Counted from the first letter of the stretch, positions 43,061 to 52,745 are shown. The stretch: 64,000 bases of DNA from CAVVNC01 sp963750015 (GCA_963750015.1 CAVVPU010000203.1:36797-100796); one strand, 5' to 3'. Program-made: numbers and translations. The notes: a model not told the origin generated them from the letters alone.

Positions 43061-45800
43061 GTCAACCCTTAACTTACCAAAAACAGCCTTTCCCATGAGG
43101 GGCAACCTGCCCGTAAAGGAAAAGCAGATTCTGCAGTTCTGGGAGGAGATCGACCTTTACGGGAGGCTCCTCGAGCTGCATTCGAAAGATCCGAAGTTTA
43201 TTCTCCACGATGGCCCTCCTTATGCGAATGGGAACATCCACCTCGGCCATGCTCTCAACAAGATACTGAAGGATATTATCGTTAAATCCAAATTCATGTC
43301 CGGATTCCGGTCCGATTACGTGCCCGGATGGGATTGCCACGGCCTCCCCATCGAGCACCAGGCGGAGAAGGAGCTCAAGTCGAAGGAAGCAGGCAGGACG
43401 AAGCTGGAAGTCAGAGCCTTCTGCCGAACCTACGCAGCCAAATTCGTCGATATCCAACGGTCCGAGTTCAAACGGCTGGGCGGCATAGGTGACTGGGATC
43501 ATCCCTACATCACCATGGACTATGACTATGAGGCCACCATCATTCAGGAAATGGCCAAGTTCTTCGAGCGGGGAGAGGCCTACCGGAAAAAGAAACCGGT
43601 CTACTGGTGCATGAACTGCAGGACCGCCCTCGCCGAGGCGGAGATCGAATACGAGACTGACAAGACCACCTCTATCTACGTCAAGTTTCCTCTCGTCTCC
43701 CGCGACAAGATTCTCGAGAACTACCCTGACAAGCCGATATTCATGCTCATCTGGACCACCACGCCCTGGACGCTCCCTGCCAACCTCGCCATCGCTATTA
43801 ACCCTGATTTCACCTATGTCGCAGTGGAGACGCAAGATGAGGTCTACTTTGCCGTTAAAGAGCTCGTCGATGATGTCATGGGCAAGGCGCAAGTGACCGA
43901 CTTTCGCATCATCGGCGAAATATCGCCTGATGCGCTGAAAAAGCTGTCCTTCAGGCATCCTTTCATCGACAGGACCTCGCTCGTGGTCTTGGCCGACTAT
44001 GTGACGAAGGACGTGGGTACCGGGGCTGTCCATATCGCGCCCGGTCACGGAGAAGAAGACTATGCAACCGGCATCGAATATGGCCTCGATGTCTATTCTC
44101 CGGTCAACGAGAAAGGCGATCTTACGGCCGATGTGCCCTTCTTCGCCGGCATGAACGTGTTTCAGGCGAATCCCGTCATCATAGAAAAGCTGAAAGAGCT
44201 TGGCGTCTTCTTTTATTCGGAGGAGATAGAGCACTCCTACCCCCATTGCTGGAGGTGCAAGAAACCCGTAATCTTCAGGGCAACCGAGCAGTGGTTCATC
44301 TCCATGGAAAAGAATGACCTCCGGGGCCGTGGTCTGGCCGCGATCGAAAAAGTAAAATGGATACCTGCATGGGGCAGGGACAGGATCTACAACATGCTCT
44401 CCACGAGGCCCGACTGGTGCATCTCTCGCCAGCGCACCTGGGGAGTGCCCATCACCATACTTTACTGCGACAAATGTCACGAGCCCTACTGGAACCACGA
44501 AACATTCCAAAAGATAATCGAAGAGGTCCGGAAATACGGGACTGACATATGGTTCGAGAAAGACGCGGCCCACTTCCTCCCGGAAGGCGCCAGATGCTCC
44601 TGCGGCAATGCCGGTTTCATCAAGGAGGAGGATATCCTCGACGTCTGGTTCGATTCGGGCTCCAGTTTCGCCGCGGTCCTCAAGAAAAGAAGGGAGCTCG
44701 CCTATCCTGCTGACATGTACCTGGAGGGAAGCGACCAGCACCGGGGGTGGTTTCACAGCTCCCTGCTCGTCTCCGTGGCGAACGATGGCATGGCTCCGTT
44801 CAAGTCTGTCCTGACCCACGGATTCGTGATCGCCGCGAAGGGCGTGAAGATGTCCAAGTCTCTGGGAAGCGGCATCTCCCCGGAGGAGATCATCGCGAAA
44901 TTCGGGGCGGAAATCCTGAGACTCTGGGTCACCTACGAAGATTACCGTGATGACATAAGGGTCTCTAAAGAGATCATCGACCGTCTGGTCGAGACGTACC
45001 GGAGGGTCAGGAACACCTTCAGGTTCCTCCATGCGAATCTCGACGAAGATTTCGATCCGACGAAAGACGCGGTGGCCTACGATCAGCTCTCCTCTCTCGA
45101 CCGATGGCTCCTTTCGAGACTGCATGGCCTCATAGGGCGGGTGAGAGAGGCGTACGAAACCTACGCCTTCCACGCCATCTACCACGGTATCCACAACTTC
45201 TGCGCCGTGGATCTGAGCGCCCTTTACCTCGACATCATCAAGGACAGGATGTACGTGGAAAAGAAGGACTCCCTGAAGAGAAGGGCTTCCCAGACGGTCG
45301 TATTCGAGGCCCTCATTGCGCTGCTCAAGCTGGCCGCGCCCATCCTGTCATTCACCACTGAGGAGATGTGGTCTTACGTGAGGCCGCACGTAAAGGAAGA
45401 TGCCGTCCTTCTGTCAGTCTTCCCCGAAGTCAACCCCGCTCTCGTGGATACCCGCCTCGAAGAGGAATGGGAGGCAATCTGGAGAATCAGGGAATCGGTC
45501 AACAAGAAGATCGAGGAGAAGAGGGTTGAAAAGGTGATCGGCCATCCCCTCGATGCAAAGGTCGTGATAAGCGCGGGGCCTGAGGACTACGAATCCTTGA
45601 GAAAGCTCGGAGATGCGCTCAAAGAGGTGCTCATCGTCTCTCAAGCCGAGGTTGTGCCGGGAGATAGCACTGAAATCACGGTGCTAAGGGCCGAGGGGCT
45701 TAAATGCGAGCGCTGCTGGCAATACGCGACCGACGTGGAGACTACGGGGCAGTACCCGAACGTGTGCAAGCGATGCAGAGATACGCTCACCTCTTTATAA
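43050..45800 (+). CDS. ileS: Isoleucyl-tRNA synthetase
   Basis: 916 residues, normal length. The class I motifs are the HIGH-type HLGH (GNIHLGHALNK) and KMSKS (KMSKSLGSG). CP1 editing domain (TTPWTLPANLAIAIN, GTGAVHIAPGHGEEDY), anticodon-binding and C-terminal zinc-binding (CERCWQYATDV with CKRC) domains are all present. Start ATG 43050 with GGATAGAGG upstream overlaps the GH57 gene. It overlaps lspA downstream, the usual ileS-lspA pairing. Confidence 0.98.
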   Translation: MDYKSTLNLPKTAFPMRGNLPVKEKQILQFWEEIDLYGRLLELHSKDPKFILHDGPPYANGNIHLGHALNKILKDIIVKSKFMSGFRSDYVPGWDCHGLPIEHQAEKELKSKEAGRTKLEVRAFCRTYAAKFVDIQRSEFKRLGGIGDWDHPYITMDYDYEATIIQEMAKFFERGEAYRKKKPVYWCMNCRTALAEAEIEYETDKTTSIYVKFPLVSRDKILENYPDKPIFMLIWTTTPWTLPANLAIAINPDFTYVAVETQDEVYFAVKELVDDVMGKAQVTDFRIIGEISPDALKKLSFRHPFIDRTSLVVLADYVTKDVGTGAVHIAPGHGEEDYATGIEYGLDVYSPVNEKGDLTADVPFFAGMNVFQANPVIIEKLKELGVFFYSEEIEHSYPHCWRCKKPVIFRATEQWFISMEKNDLRGRGLAAIEKVKWIPAWGRDRIYNMLSTRPDWCISRQRTWGVPITILYCDKCHEPYWNHETFQKIIEEVRKYGTDIWFEKDAAHFLPEGARCSCGNAGFIKEEDILDVWFDSGSSFAAVLKKRRELAYPADMYLEGSDQHRGWFHSSLLVSVANDGMAPFKSVLTHGFVIAAKGVKMSKSLGSGISPEEIIAKFGAEILRLWVTYEDYRDDIRVSKEIIDRLVETYRRVRNTFRFLHANLDEDFDPTKDAVAYDQLSSLDRWLLSRLHGLIGRVREAYETYAFHAIYHGIHNFCAVDLSALYLDIIKDRMYVEKKDSLKRRASQTVVFEALIALLKLAAPILSFTTEEMWSYVRPHVKEDAVLLSVFPEVNPALVDTRLEEEWEAIWRIRESVNKKIEEKRVEKVIGHPLDAKVVISAGPEDYESLRKLGDALKEVLIVSQAEVVPGDSTEITVLRAEGLKCERCWQYATDVETTGQYPNVCKRCRDTLTSL

Positions 45801-46522
45801 TCATTCCCGTCTTCCTGCTCGACCAGTGGGCCAAGAGAATGGTGGTCGAGTGTCTGGCTTACGGAAGGAGCCACGACGTCTTCTCGTGGCTCTCCATCGT
45901 CCATTGGCGAAACACGGGAGGTCTCTTCGGCTTCATGTCACAGGATGCGTCAGGCCGCCTGGTCTTCCTCGTCATACCGCTTGCTGTCATCGCGGGCCTC
46001 CTTTACTACCTCGTCGCTTATCGGCTCCCCTTGTGGACGCGGCTCTCCCTGACCTTCGTCCTCTCGGGGGCTGTCGGCAACATATACGACAGGATATCTT
46101 TGGGTTACGTCATCGATTTCATCGTCGTTCACTATAAAAACTTCCAGTATCCGGCGTTTAATGTCGCCGACTCGGCCATAACCTTCGGCATCGGTCTCTG
46201 GCTCTTTACGCAGTTCTTTCTCAAGGAAGGGGCGCGACGGACCGGACAACGCAGTCAGCCTGAAATCGGGGGCGTCATGGACGACATCATGGACGATGAA
46301 GTTCGGGAAGAGGAAAGAAAGATCAGGCGCTTGCGATTCATGGTCGATTTCACTCTTGAATACATAAGGACGCAACGCCTGAGCCACGACCAGGCGATGC
46401 TTGTAGTAGAGGGGGTAAAGCGTTTTACCCTCGGCCTCTTCCCGGGCAAAGAGGAAACCTTCGACATCATATATGCACCGAGGTTCAAAAGGCTGTTAAA
46501 CGAAAAGTTCCAAAGGTCATGA
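45773..46522 (+). CDS. lspA: Lipoprotein signal peptidase with C-terminal extension
   Basis: 249 residues from the ATG at 45773, inside the end of ileS. Residues 1-160 are LspA: four membrane spans with HWRNTGGLFGF, and the catalytic Asp pair in GAVGNIYDRISLGYVIDF and AFNVADSAITFG. The extra ~80 residues (acidic DDIMDDEVREEERKIRR, then VEGVKRFTLGLFPGKEETFD) have no membrane span and are unknown. Canonical LspA ends near 165, so this is a fusion. It processes prolipoproteins at the inner membrane. Confidence 0.92.
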   Translation: MQRYAHLFIIIPVFLLDQWAKRMVVECLAYGRSHDVFSWLSIVHWRNTGGLFGFMSQDASGRLVFLVIPLAVIAGLLYYLVAYRLPLWTRLSLTFVLSGAVGNIYDRISLGYVIDFIVVHYKNFQYPAFNVADSAITFGIGLWLFTQFFLKEGARRTGQRSQPEIGGVMDDIMDDEVREEERKIRRLRFMVDFTLEYIRTQRLSHDQAMLVVEGVKRFTLGLFPGKEETFDIIYAPRFKRLLNEKFQRS

Positions 46523-46720
46523 GGCCAAGTCCCCGTGCGGCCGGGATGGAGGGACGACCTCCGGATCAGCAAGTTTGGATTGCGCGAGCCGACAGATGTG
46601 AGCGAGGCGGGCTTGAGGGGAAGGCCTGGCACACGCACGGCGGGCCGAGGGTTCTGCCGGTCGGGCTCCGACGCGGGCCGGAGGCGGTGCGCGCCTGCGG
46701 CGGTTTTTCCTTTTTATGAA

Positions 46721-46769
46721 GGGGCGGCTCGGCCGGCTGTGCCGGTCGAGGGGGCGACGCGAGCCCCGG
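46721..46769 (+). repeat. Hairpin repeat related to the 35.6-kb family
   Basis: The block GGCTCGGCCGGCTGTGCCGG plus GTCGAGGGGGCG and CGAGCCCC repeats the plan of 35566-35612 and 35684-35730. The inner hairpin has changed on both arms (CCGGC-TGT-GCCGG instead of CGGGC-TTAT-GCCCG), so pairing is kept. It lies in the 338-base gap 46523-46860, which has no gene. GTAATTG and ATAATTGCCGG follow, as AATTGCAGG follows at 35613. Confidence 0.65.
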
Positions 46770-46860
46770 TAATTGTGCTGAACCCCAATAATTGCCGGTC
46801 TTGCTTTTCTCAAGCCAAGGCGTTACTTTTTTCTATAATTATTGGTAAGGAAAATTAGGA

Positions 46861-48093
46861 ATGAAGAACGTGCTCGCCATGATACTCGCCGGGGGGCGTG
46901 TGGATGAACTCGATGTCCTCACCTTCCCGAGGCCTAAATCGGTCCTGCCCTTCGGCGCCCTCTATCGTATCATCGATTTTCCCATGAGCAACCTTATGAA
47001 TTCTGGTATCGAGCGGGTCGGTATTCTCTCTCAGTACCGTCCGTTCTATCTGATAAATCATATTGCCAACGGGCAGCCGTGGGACATGGTGGGCAGAAAC
47101 AGATTTGCCGTGATCCTCCCACCTTTCAAAGGAAGAGAGGGATCGGACTGGTACAAGGGGACCGCTGACGCAGTCTACCAGAACAGCGACTTCGTCAAGA
47201 TGTACAATCCAGAAGTTGTGCTGATCCTTTCCGGTGACCATATCTATAACATGGACTACCAGGAGGTCATCAATTTTCACCTGGAGAAGAAGGCCGATCT
47301 TACCATTGCCTTCACCCAGGTCCCCCGCGAGGGGGCGGACCGTTTCGGCCAGGGCCTCATCGAGGATGGGGATCCTCGGGGGGGCAGGCTCGTTCAGTAC
47401 GCCGAAAAACCGAAAAAAAGGCTCTTCGAGTGGGCCTCCCTGACGATCTATGTCTTCAACCCGGCCGTCCTTTTCGAGGCGCTCACCGAGAACGCCAAGA
47501 AGGATTCCCACGAATTCGGAAAGGATATCATCCCGTCCCTTCTCGATGCTTTCAAAGTCTACGGGTACAAGCACCACGGGTACTGGGGCTACACCCGTAC
47601 CCTCGAAGAGTACTGGCGGACCAACATGGACCTCCTCGGCCACAGGCCGAAAATCGATCTTGTCTCCTGGCGGATACGGACAAACCTCGCCCACCGTGAG
47701 ATCAGAGACCGGCAGCCGACAATCGTCGGACCCTCTTCGACGATCGAGGACAGCCTCTTCTATTCGGGCTGCCAGATACAAGGACGGGTCTCGCGTTCGC
47801 TTCTCTTCCCCGGGGTTATTGTGGAAGAAGGAGCGGTGGTGGAAGATTCCATACTCTTCTTCGATACAATAGTAAAGAAGGAGGCCCGCGTGGCGAGGAC
47901 AATTACGGATATCGAGGTGACCCTGGGACCAAAAACAATGATCGGGGATCGCGAGGGTGGGCTGACGATAATCGGCACGGGAAGCTCGGTGCCCGAAAAT
48001 GTCGGGATCCAGCCGGGCGTGACGGTCTATCCCAATGTCGAGGCGTCCCATTTCACGCGAAAAGAATACAGGACCGGTGAGATAATCAAATGA
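46861..48093 (+). CDS. ADP-glucose pyrophosphorylase paralogue with altered nucleotide loop (GlgD-like)
   Basis: 410 residues of the glucose-1-phosphate adenylyltransferase family: SVLPFGALYRIIDFPMSNLM, YKGTADAVYQN, LSGDHIYNMDYQEV, WGYTRTLEEYWRTNMDLL and the left-handed beta-helix end. The N-terminal nucleotide loop is degenerate: LAGGRVDELDVLTFPRP replaces the usual GGxGxRLxPLTxxRAKP. It may therefore be a regulatory subunit, as GlgD is in Firmicutes. It overlaps the next gene by 4 bases, so the two may form a heteromer. Confidence 0.87.
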   Translation: MKNVLAMILAGGRVDELDVLTFPRPKSVLPFGALYRIIDFPMSNLMNSGIERVGILSQYRPFYLINHIANGQPWDMVGRNRFAVILPPFKGREGSDWYKGTADAVYQNSDFVKMYNPEVVLILSGDHIYNMDYQEVINFHLEKKADLTIAFTQVPREGADRFGQGLIEDGDPRGGRLVQYAEKPKKRLFEWASLTIYVFNPAVLFEALTENAKKDSHEFGKDIIPSLLDAFKVYGYKHHGYWGYTRTLEEYWRTNMDLLGHRPKIDLVSWRIRTNLAHREIRDRQPTIVGPSSTIEDSLFYSGCQIQGRVSRSLLFPGVIVEEGAVVEDSILFFDTIVKKEARVARTITDIEVTLGPKTMIGDREGGLTIIGTGSSVPENVGIQPGVTVYPNVEASHFTRKEYRTGEIIK

Positions 48094-49346
48094 GAAAAGT
48101 GGTCGCCGTTCTCCTGGCCGGCGGCGTGGGGAGCAGGCTCAACATCCTCGTGCAGCACCGCGCTAAACCTGCGGTGCCTTTCGGCGGCATTTACCGGATT
48201 ATCGACTTCACCCTGAGCAATATCGCGAATTGCGGTCTTACCCGTGTTGCCGTTCTCACGCAATACAAGCCCCTTTCCCTCATGGATCACATAGGGGACG
48301 GATCTGCGTGGGATCTTGCAGGCAGGACCAGAGGGATAAAGATCCTCCCTCCCAAGACCGGGGAGAAAGATTGGGACTGGTACAAGGGAACGGCCGATGC
48401 GGTCAGGCAGAACCTGAGCTTCGTCTCGTCGGGCTCGTATTCCGAGGTACTGGTTTTATCGGGCGATCACATATACTGCATGGATTATTCTCCCCTGGTT
48501 CTTTTTCATCGGGAGCATCACGCACAGGTCACCATAGCTATGTTACCCGTTCCGTGGGAAGAAACGCGCCATTTCGGGACCGGAGCACTGGACGAGGACA
48601 GACGGATCATAGACTGGGAGGAGAAGTCTCCCAAGGCCCGGTCGAACCTTGCCTCCATGGGGATATACGTATTCGACAGAGAGTACCTCGTCTCGACCCT
48701 CAGAAAGACGAAAGACGAGGACTTCGGCAAACACATCATTCCCAAGGCCCTGGAGGAGGCGGCAGTTTACGGTTATCCTTTCGAAGGCTACTGGCGCGAC
48801 GCGGGTACCATAGAGGCTTACTGGGATGCCAATATGGACCTTCTCGAACCGGCCTCAGGCTTAAGTCCCGAGGCGTGCGGGATACGCGCGAACCAGTCTG
48901 CCGAACAGCTGCCCTACGACCGCCCTCCTTCCATGGCAACAGGTTCGGCCAACATCGTGAATTCCGCTGTTTCTCCGGGATGTGTCATCGCAGGGCAGGT
49001 CGAGCACTCCATCCTTTCGCCCGGGGTGGTCATAGAGGAAGGTGCGCGAGTGTTGGATTCCATAATCATGCACGATTCTGTAATCAGAAAGGGGGCGATC
49101 ATCGAGAGAACGATAATCGATAAGGAGGCGATCATCGGCGAAAGCTCGGTGATCGGCGTGGGCAACGCCACAATCGCCAATGGCCGGTTCCCGGACCACC
49201 TATACTCGGGCCTGACGGTCGTAGGAAAAAGGGCCGCCATACCCGCTCTTTCCCGCATAGGGACCAACTGCGTAATATACCCCTACCTTGAAGAGAAATC
49301 CTTCCCTTCCTCGCAGATCGGGGACGGTGACACCTTAGAGAAATGA
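48090..49346 (+). CDS. glgC: Glucose-1-phosphate adenylyltransferase
   Basis: 418 residues. The canonical loop LAGGVGSRLNILVQHRAKPA is intact, followed by VPFGGIYRIIDFTLSNI, WYKGTADAVRQN, LSGDHIYCMDY and the C-terminal beta-helix (SILSPGVVIEEGARVLDSII). It makes ADP-glucose from ATP and glucose-1-phosphate, the first step of glycogen synthesis. The ATG overlaps the paralogue's stop. No glgA synthase is in the window. Confidence 0.93.
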   Translation: MRKVVAVLLAGGVGSRLNILVQHRAKPAVPFGGIYRIIDFTLSNIANCGLTRVAVLTQYKPLSLMDHIGDGSAWDLAGRTRGIKILPPKTGEKDWDWYKGTADAVRQNLSFVSSGSYSEVLVLSGDHIYCMDYSPLVLFHREHHAQVTIAMLPVPWEETRHFGTGALDEDRRIIDWEEKSPKARSNLASMGIYVFDREYLVSTLRKTKDEDFGKHIIPKALEEAAVYGYPFEGYWRDAGTIEAYWDANMDLLEPASGLSPEACGIRANQSAEQLPYDRPPSMATGSANIVNSAVSPGCVIAGQVEHSILSPGVVIEEGARVLDSIIMHDSVIRKGAIIERTIIDKEAIIGESSVIGVGNATIANGRFPDHLYSGLTVVGKRAAIPALSRIGTNCVIYPYLEEKSFPSSQIGDGDTLEK

Positions 49347-49396
49347 CGCGTCGATGAAGCTTGGGATGAGGCTCGTGACGGTGGGCGAGTCTTCCC

Positions 49397-50950
49397 TCAC
49401 CTGCTCGGGTGACCGAGGAGTGGAAGGTTCACGCACAGCGCATCCTGAAGGGAACGTACCTCTTCCGCGGAGCTCAGGGAATTGTTGCTCATGATGGAAA
49501 AGGCGAGTAAGCTGCCGTCCCTTCTTTTCATATAACCGCTAAGGGCTGCCGCGTGGGTGAGGGTGCCCGTTTTTGCCCTCACATTGCTCTGCGCTTCGGT
49601 GTTCTTCATACGTTTCATCAACGTACCGTCGACGCCTGCCAGAGGCAGGGATCGATAGAAATAGTCGAAATAGGGATGATGGTACATATAGTCAAGGAGG
49701 GTCACTATCTGGGAGGGTGTCACGAGGTCGAGCCTCGATAGGCCGGAGCCGTCGTAGATGGCGAGTGAGTTCCCCCGTATACCCATTCCCTCGAGAGAAT
49801 CGACCATAGCCTGGACCGATTTCTCCGTCGTTCCCTTTCCCCCGTAAACGGCTCCAAGTGTGCGAAAGAGAAGCTCGGCATAAAGATTCTGGCTGTGTTT
49901 GTTGGTCTGCTCGATTATCTCTCTCAACGGAGCCGATCTCCGGGTAACGAGCACCTTCATGGCTCCATAATCAGGCGGCTTTCCAATATCTCTTATCTCC
50001 CTGACAACGCCTGTCACCCGTATTCCCTTGTCTGCGAGCACCTCTTTCAATACGGTCATCGCGTAGAGCGTAGGGTTTTCGACCGGAAACCGAAGGCGGC
50101 GAGGGGAAGAACCCGCTTCGATGCGGCCTGAAAGGGTCAGTCCCTTCGATCCGGGGGGGCCCATGGCACTGAGTTCGGTCTTGTCTCCGGGAACAACCGT
50201 CTTAACATTGTTCGCTATCCTTATGTAAGAGGTCTCGGGGGTGGTGTGGATACGGGCGGGATCACCCGGCCTGATACCCGGCGATACGACGGCATCGAAG
50301 CAGTTATCGTTAAAGGAGATTGCACTGATGCGGGCCGAGAAGGCGATGAGCTCGTCGTCCCACGCCCAGCCGGCTCCCAGATTCTTCTCATCGAAGAGAG
50401 TGTCATCGCCGACCAGATCGCCTCTGATCTCCCGTATGCCCTGCTGCTTCAACCGATCGGCCCATTCCTCGAAGACGGCCGTCGGCCTGCCCTGAAATTT
50501 TCCAGAGATGGTTGGGTCTCCGCTGCCGCGGAGGTAGATGTCTCCCAGGAGGGCCTCGCCCTCCATCCCCCCCTTTGAATAAAGACTCGTCGTATACGTG
50601 AAGTCGGGCCCGAGTCTTATGAGGGCCACGGCGGTGGTAAAGAGCTTCATGTTGGAGGCTGGGACAAAGAGCTTGTTTTCATTGCGACTAAAAAGGCGCT
50701 GGCCCGTGCCCAGGGACTTGACCGATATGCCCCAGAAAACGCCGGCCGCTCCGGGCCTGTCCAGGATCTTGTCTATTTCGGAGGAGGATGGGACATTTTC
50801 CGAAGCAACCGTCGCTTTTGGCAAGGCGGCCGCCCCGATGGAGGACCCGTCATCGTATGGGGATCCGTCGTAGCGGACTCGTACGGGCGCGCAGGATGCG
50901 CAGAAGAACAACGCAATAAGGAACAGCGCAGGACGGGAGAGCCTTTTCAT
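49397..50950 (-). CDS. dacB: D-alanyl-D-alanine carboxypeptidase/endopeptidase (PBP4, S13 family)
   Basis: 517 residues. The motifs of the S13 family are present: SxxK as PASNMKLFTT, SxN as KHSQNLYAE and KTG as AKTGTLTHAA. The N-terminus is a signal sequence with a weak lipobox (FFCASC), so it may be a lipoprotein. The large insert between SxxK and SxN is of normal size for PBP4. Role: trims or cuts peptidoglycan cross-links in the periplasm. The ATG directly follows the MDR stop. Confidence 0.93.
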   Translation of the reverse strand: MKRLSRPALFLIALFFCASCAPVRVRYDGSPYDDGSSIGAAALPKATVASENVPSSSEIDKILDRPGAAGVFWGISVKSLGTGQRLFSRNENKLFVPASNMKLFTTAVALIRLGPDFTYTTSLYSKGGMEGEALLGDIYLRGSGDPTISGKFQGRPTAVFEEWADRLKQQGIREIRGDLVGDDTLFDEKNLGAGWAWDDELIAFSARISAISFNDNCFDAVVSPGIRPGDPARIHTTPETSYIRIANNVKTVVPGDKTELSAMGPPGSKGLTLSGRIEAGSSPRRLRFPVENPTLYAMTVLKEVLADKGIRVTGVVREIRDIGKPPDYGAMKVLVTRRSAPLREIIEQTNKHSQNLYAELLFRTLGAVYGGKGTTEKSVQAMVDSLEGMGIRGNSLAIYDGSGLSRLDLVTPSQIVTLLDYMYHHPYFDYFYRSLPLAGVDGTLMKRMKNTEAQSNVRAKTGTLTHAAALSGYMKRRDGSLLAFSIMSNNSLSSAEEVRSLQDALCVNLPLLGHPSR

Positions 50951-51922
50951 CTAGAGGGTCTTGAAGTCGAGAAGGACTTTCACCGCATCCTCCTGTCTCG
51001 CTCTTTCGAAAGCCTTCGAGGCCTCCCTAAAGGGATAAACGGCCGATATGAGGGGTTTCACCTGGATGCGGCCGCTCGCGAGAGCTGCAAGTGCGGGCGG
51101 AAAAGGGCCGCACCGCGACCCTACGATAGTCACCTCTTCGATCACTGCGCGGGTGAGGTTCATCTTCTTCTCCTCCGCGATCGTGCTCTTGAGCACGATC
51201 GTTCCCCGGGGCTTCACGAGATCGAGGGCCGAATCTATCCCCTCGGCGGAACCTGTTGCCTCGACGACTATTTCGTAGGCCCTGCTTTTCGACAGCTCAT
51301 CTACCCTCTTGACCCTTATCTTCTGCCGTCTCGCGATCTCAAGCTTGGCCTCGTGTTTGCCCGCGAGCATTATGTTTGCCCCCGACTGGGACAGCACGAG
51401 AGCAACGAGGAGACCCAGTTTTCCGTCACCGAGGACGAGGACCTTGTCGGTCGGCTTCACATGCACCTGCTGGGCTACTTCGAAGGCAGCAGCCAAAGGT
51501 TCGGTGAAGACTGCCTCTTCGTCGGACACACGGTCAGGCACCTCCCAAAGGTTCTTGAGAGGAAGCGTCACATACTCGGCAAAAACACCATCCTTGTCGG
51601 TGATGCCGAGGGCCGCCCTCTGGGGGCAGTGCTTCTCCGCACCCCTTATACAGAACTCACAGGTTCCGCATCCCAGGTTTATCTCTCCCACAACCCTTTT
51701 GCCGGAAAGATTCGAGTACCGGCCATTGGTCTTTTCGACTACACCGATGAATTCATGGCCGGGCACACCTTTGAACCCCTTGTAACCCTTCACGATCTCC
51801 ATGTCGGTCCCGCAGATTCCTGCCATAAGGACCCGGATGAGGGCTTCGTTCTCCCGGCGGACCGGTGTCCTATAGTTATCGATGAGATGAAGCATGAGGC
51901 CGTCAAAGAAAAGAGCTTTCAT
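50951..51922 (-). CDS. Zinc-binding medium-chain alcohol dehydrogenase
   Basis: 323 residues. Catalytic-zinc motifs are CGTDMEIVKGY and GHEFIGVVE; the structural-zinc lobe has CGTCEFCIRGAEKHC. The Rossmann domain has VLGDGKLGLLVALVLSQ. It belongs to the sorbitol/threonine dehydrogenase-like group. Substrate unknown. It lies directly upstream of dacB with no gap. Confidence 0.9.
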   Translation of the reverse strand: MKALFFDGLMLHLIDNYRTPVRRENEALIRVLMAGICGTDMEIVKGYKGFKGVPGHEFIGVVEKTNGRYSNLSGKRVVGEINLGCGTCEFCIRGAEKHCPQRAALGITDKDGVFAEYVTLPLKNLWEVPDRVSDEEAVFTEPLAAAFEVAQQVHVKPTDKVLVLGDGKLGLLVALVLSQSGANIMLAGKHEAKLEIARRQKIRVKRVDELSKSRAYEIVVEATGSAEGIDSALDLVKPRGTIVLKSTIAEEKKMNLTRAVIEEVTIVGSRCGPFPPALAALASGRIQVKPLISAVYPFREASKAFERARQEDAVKVLLDFKTL

Positions 51923-52457
51923 TTCAACTAACTAAGTTAACATAGCAGATGAGGGTCGAGCAACAAAAAGCCGGAACCAGACAGAGCGAACGCATTTGGA
52001 AACCCCCGTGTGACCTCAAGAAGCGTGTGGCAGCCTTCCTGAGCACATGTTACGGAGCGACCGTGAACCACCGTTAGGCGAAGGAGAGCGGTCCGTGAGG
52101 ATAATGTGCGTGCTCGAACTTCCTTGCTCGTACGCCACCACGCACATTAAGCGACCCGAAGCCTTATGGGGGTCGGGAGCGAAGTCTCAATGTGCGAAGG
52201 AACGGATGCCATACGCGCCGATGGGAAAGATTATTTCCAAATGCGTTCGCCCTGCGGAACCAGGAGCCATCGCGAAAAAATCCGCTCCCACAAAAAGGGG
52301 TTCCCATCGGCGATGTTTTGTGGTAATGCTTGATCATGGCACTGATGGACCTAGTTGTTTCACGTTTGTTGGACAATCCCGAAAAAAGTGTTTACATTGA
52401 ACTTCGGGTTTGTGGCGCGGATACTCCGTGCGAGAAAGATCGATTCTCGGAGGACTC
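51923..52457. other. Intergenic stretch carrying the second structured repeat
   Basis: This 535-base gap upstream of the MDR gene and of the DUF2934 gene has no credible gene. It holds the palindromic element at 51986-52250, and a further 12-base inverted pair, CGCCGATGGGAA (52216-52227) with TTCCCATCGGCG (52301-52312). Confidence 0.6.
51986..52250 (+). repeat. Dispersed structured repeat, copy 2
   Basis: The core 52023-52216 is homologous, in opposite orientation, to 40055-40274. It shares ATGTGCGTGCTCGAACT (52104-52120), the GCGACCGT and GGAGAGCGGTCC blocks, and the GGGGGTCGGGAGCG block. Its ends form an imperfect inverted repeat. A perfect 17-base inverted pair, GCGAACGCATTTGGAAA (51986-52002) and its complement (52234-52250), lies just outside the core. 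The central hairpin of copy 1 is replaced by a shorter, unrelated loop. Confidence 0.78.
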
Positions 52458-52745
52458 ATGGATAAGGATGAAGAAATAGCGAAGGTTGCTTACGAGCTTT
52501 ACGAAAGGGATGGACGACAGCACGGAAAAGATCGGGAGCATTGGCTCGAGGCAGAGCGCATCGTCGAGGTCAGACGAGCGAAGCAGACCAAGGAAGACCT
52601 GCGGGAGAAGGCGCCCCGGGCCAAAAAAGCGGCATCCAAAAAAACGACAGCGGCTCAAAAGAAGGCAAAGGAAGCACCCAAGGCGTCCGCGCCGGCCGCA
52701 GCAGAGAAGGCTAAGAAGACTAATCGTGCGCCCCGGTCAAAGTAA
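52458..52745 (+). CDS. DUF2934 protein with lysine/alanine-rich tail
   Basis: 95 residues from the ATG at 52458, with CGGAGGA upstream. Residues ~1-38 are the DUF2934 domain (DEEIAKVAYELYERDGRQHG, HWLEAERIV). The remaining half is Lys/Ala-rich (KKAASKKTTAAQKKAK), like histone-H1-type bacterial tails, so nucleic acid binding is plausible. Function unknown. Confidence 0.8.
   Translation: MDKDEEIAKVAYELYERDGRQHGKDREHWLEAERIVEVRRAKQTKEDLREKAPRAKKAASKKTTAAQKKAKEAPKASAPAAAEKAKKTNRAPRSK

Noticed and set aside
43074..45194. 706-residue minus-strand frame inside ileS
   Set aside because: Shadow of ileS, which has intact HIGH-type, KMSKS and zinc motifs on the plus strand.
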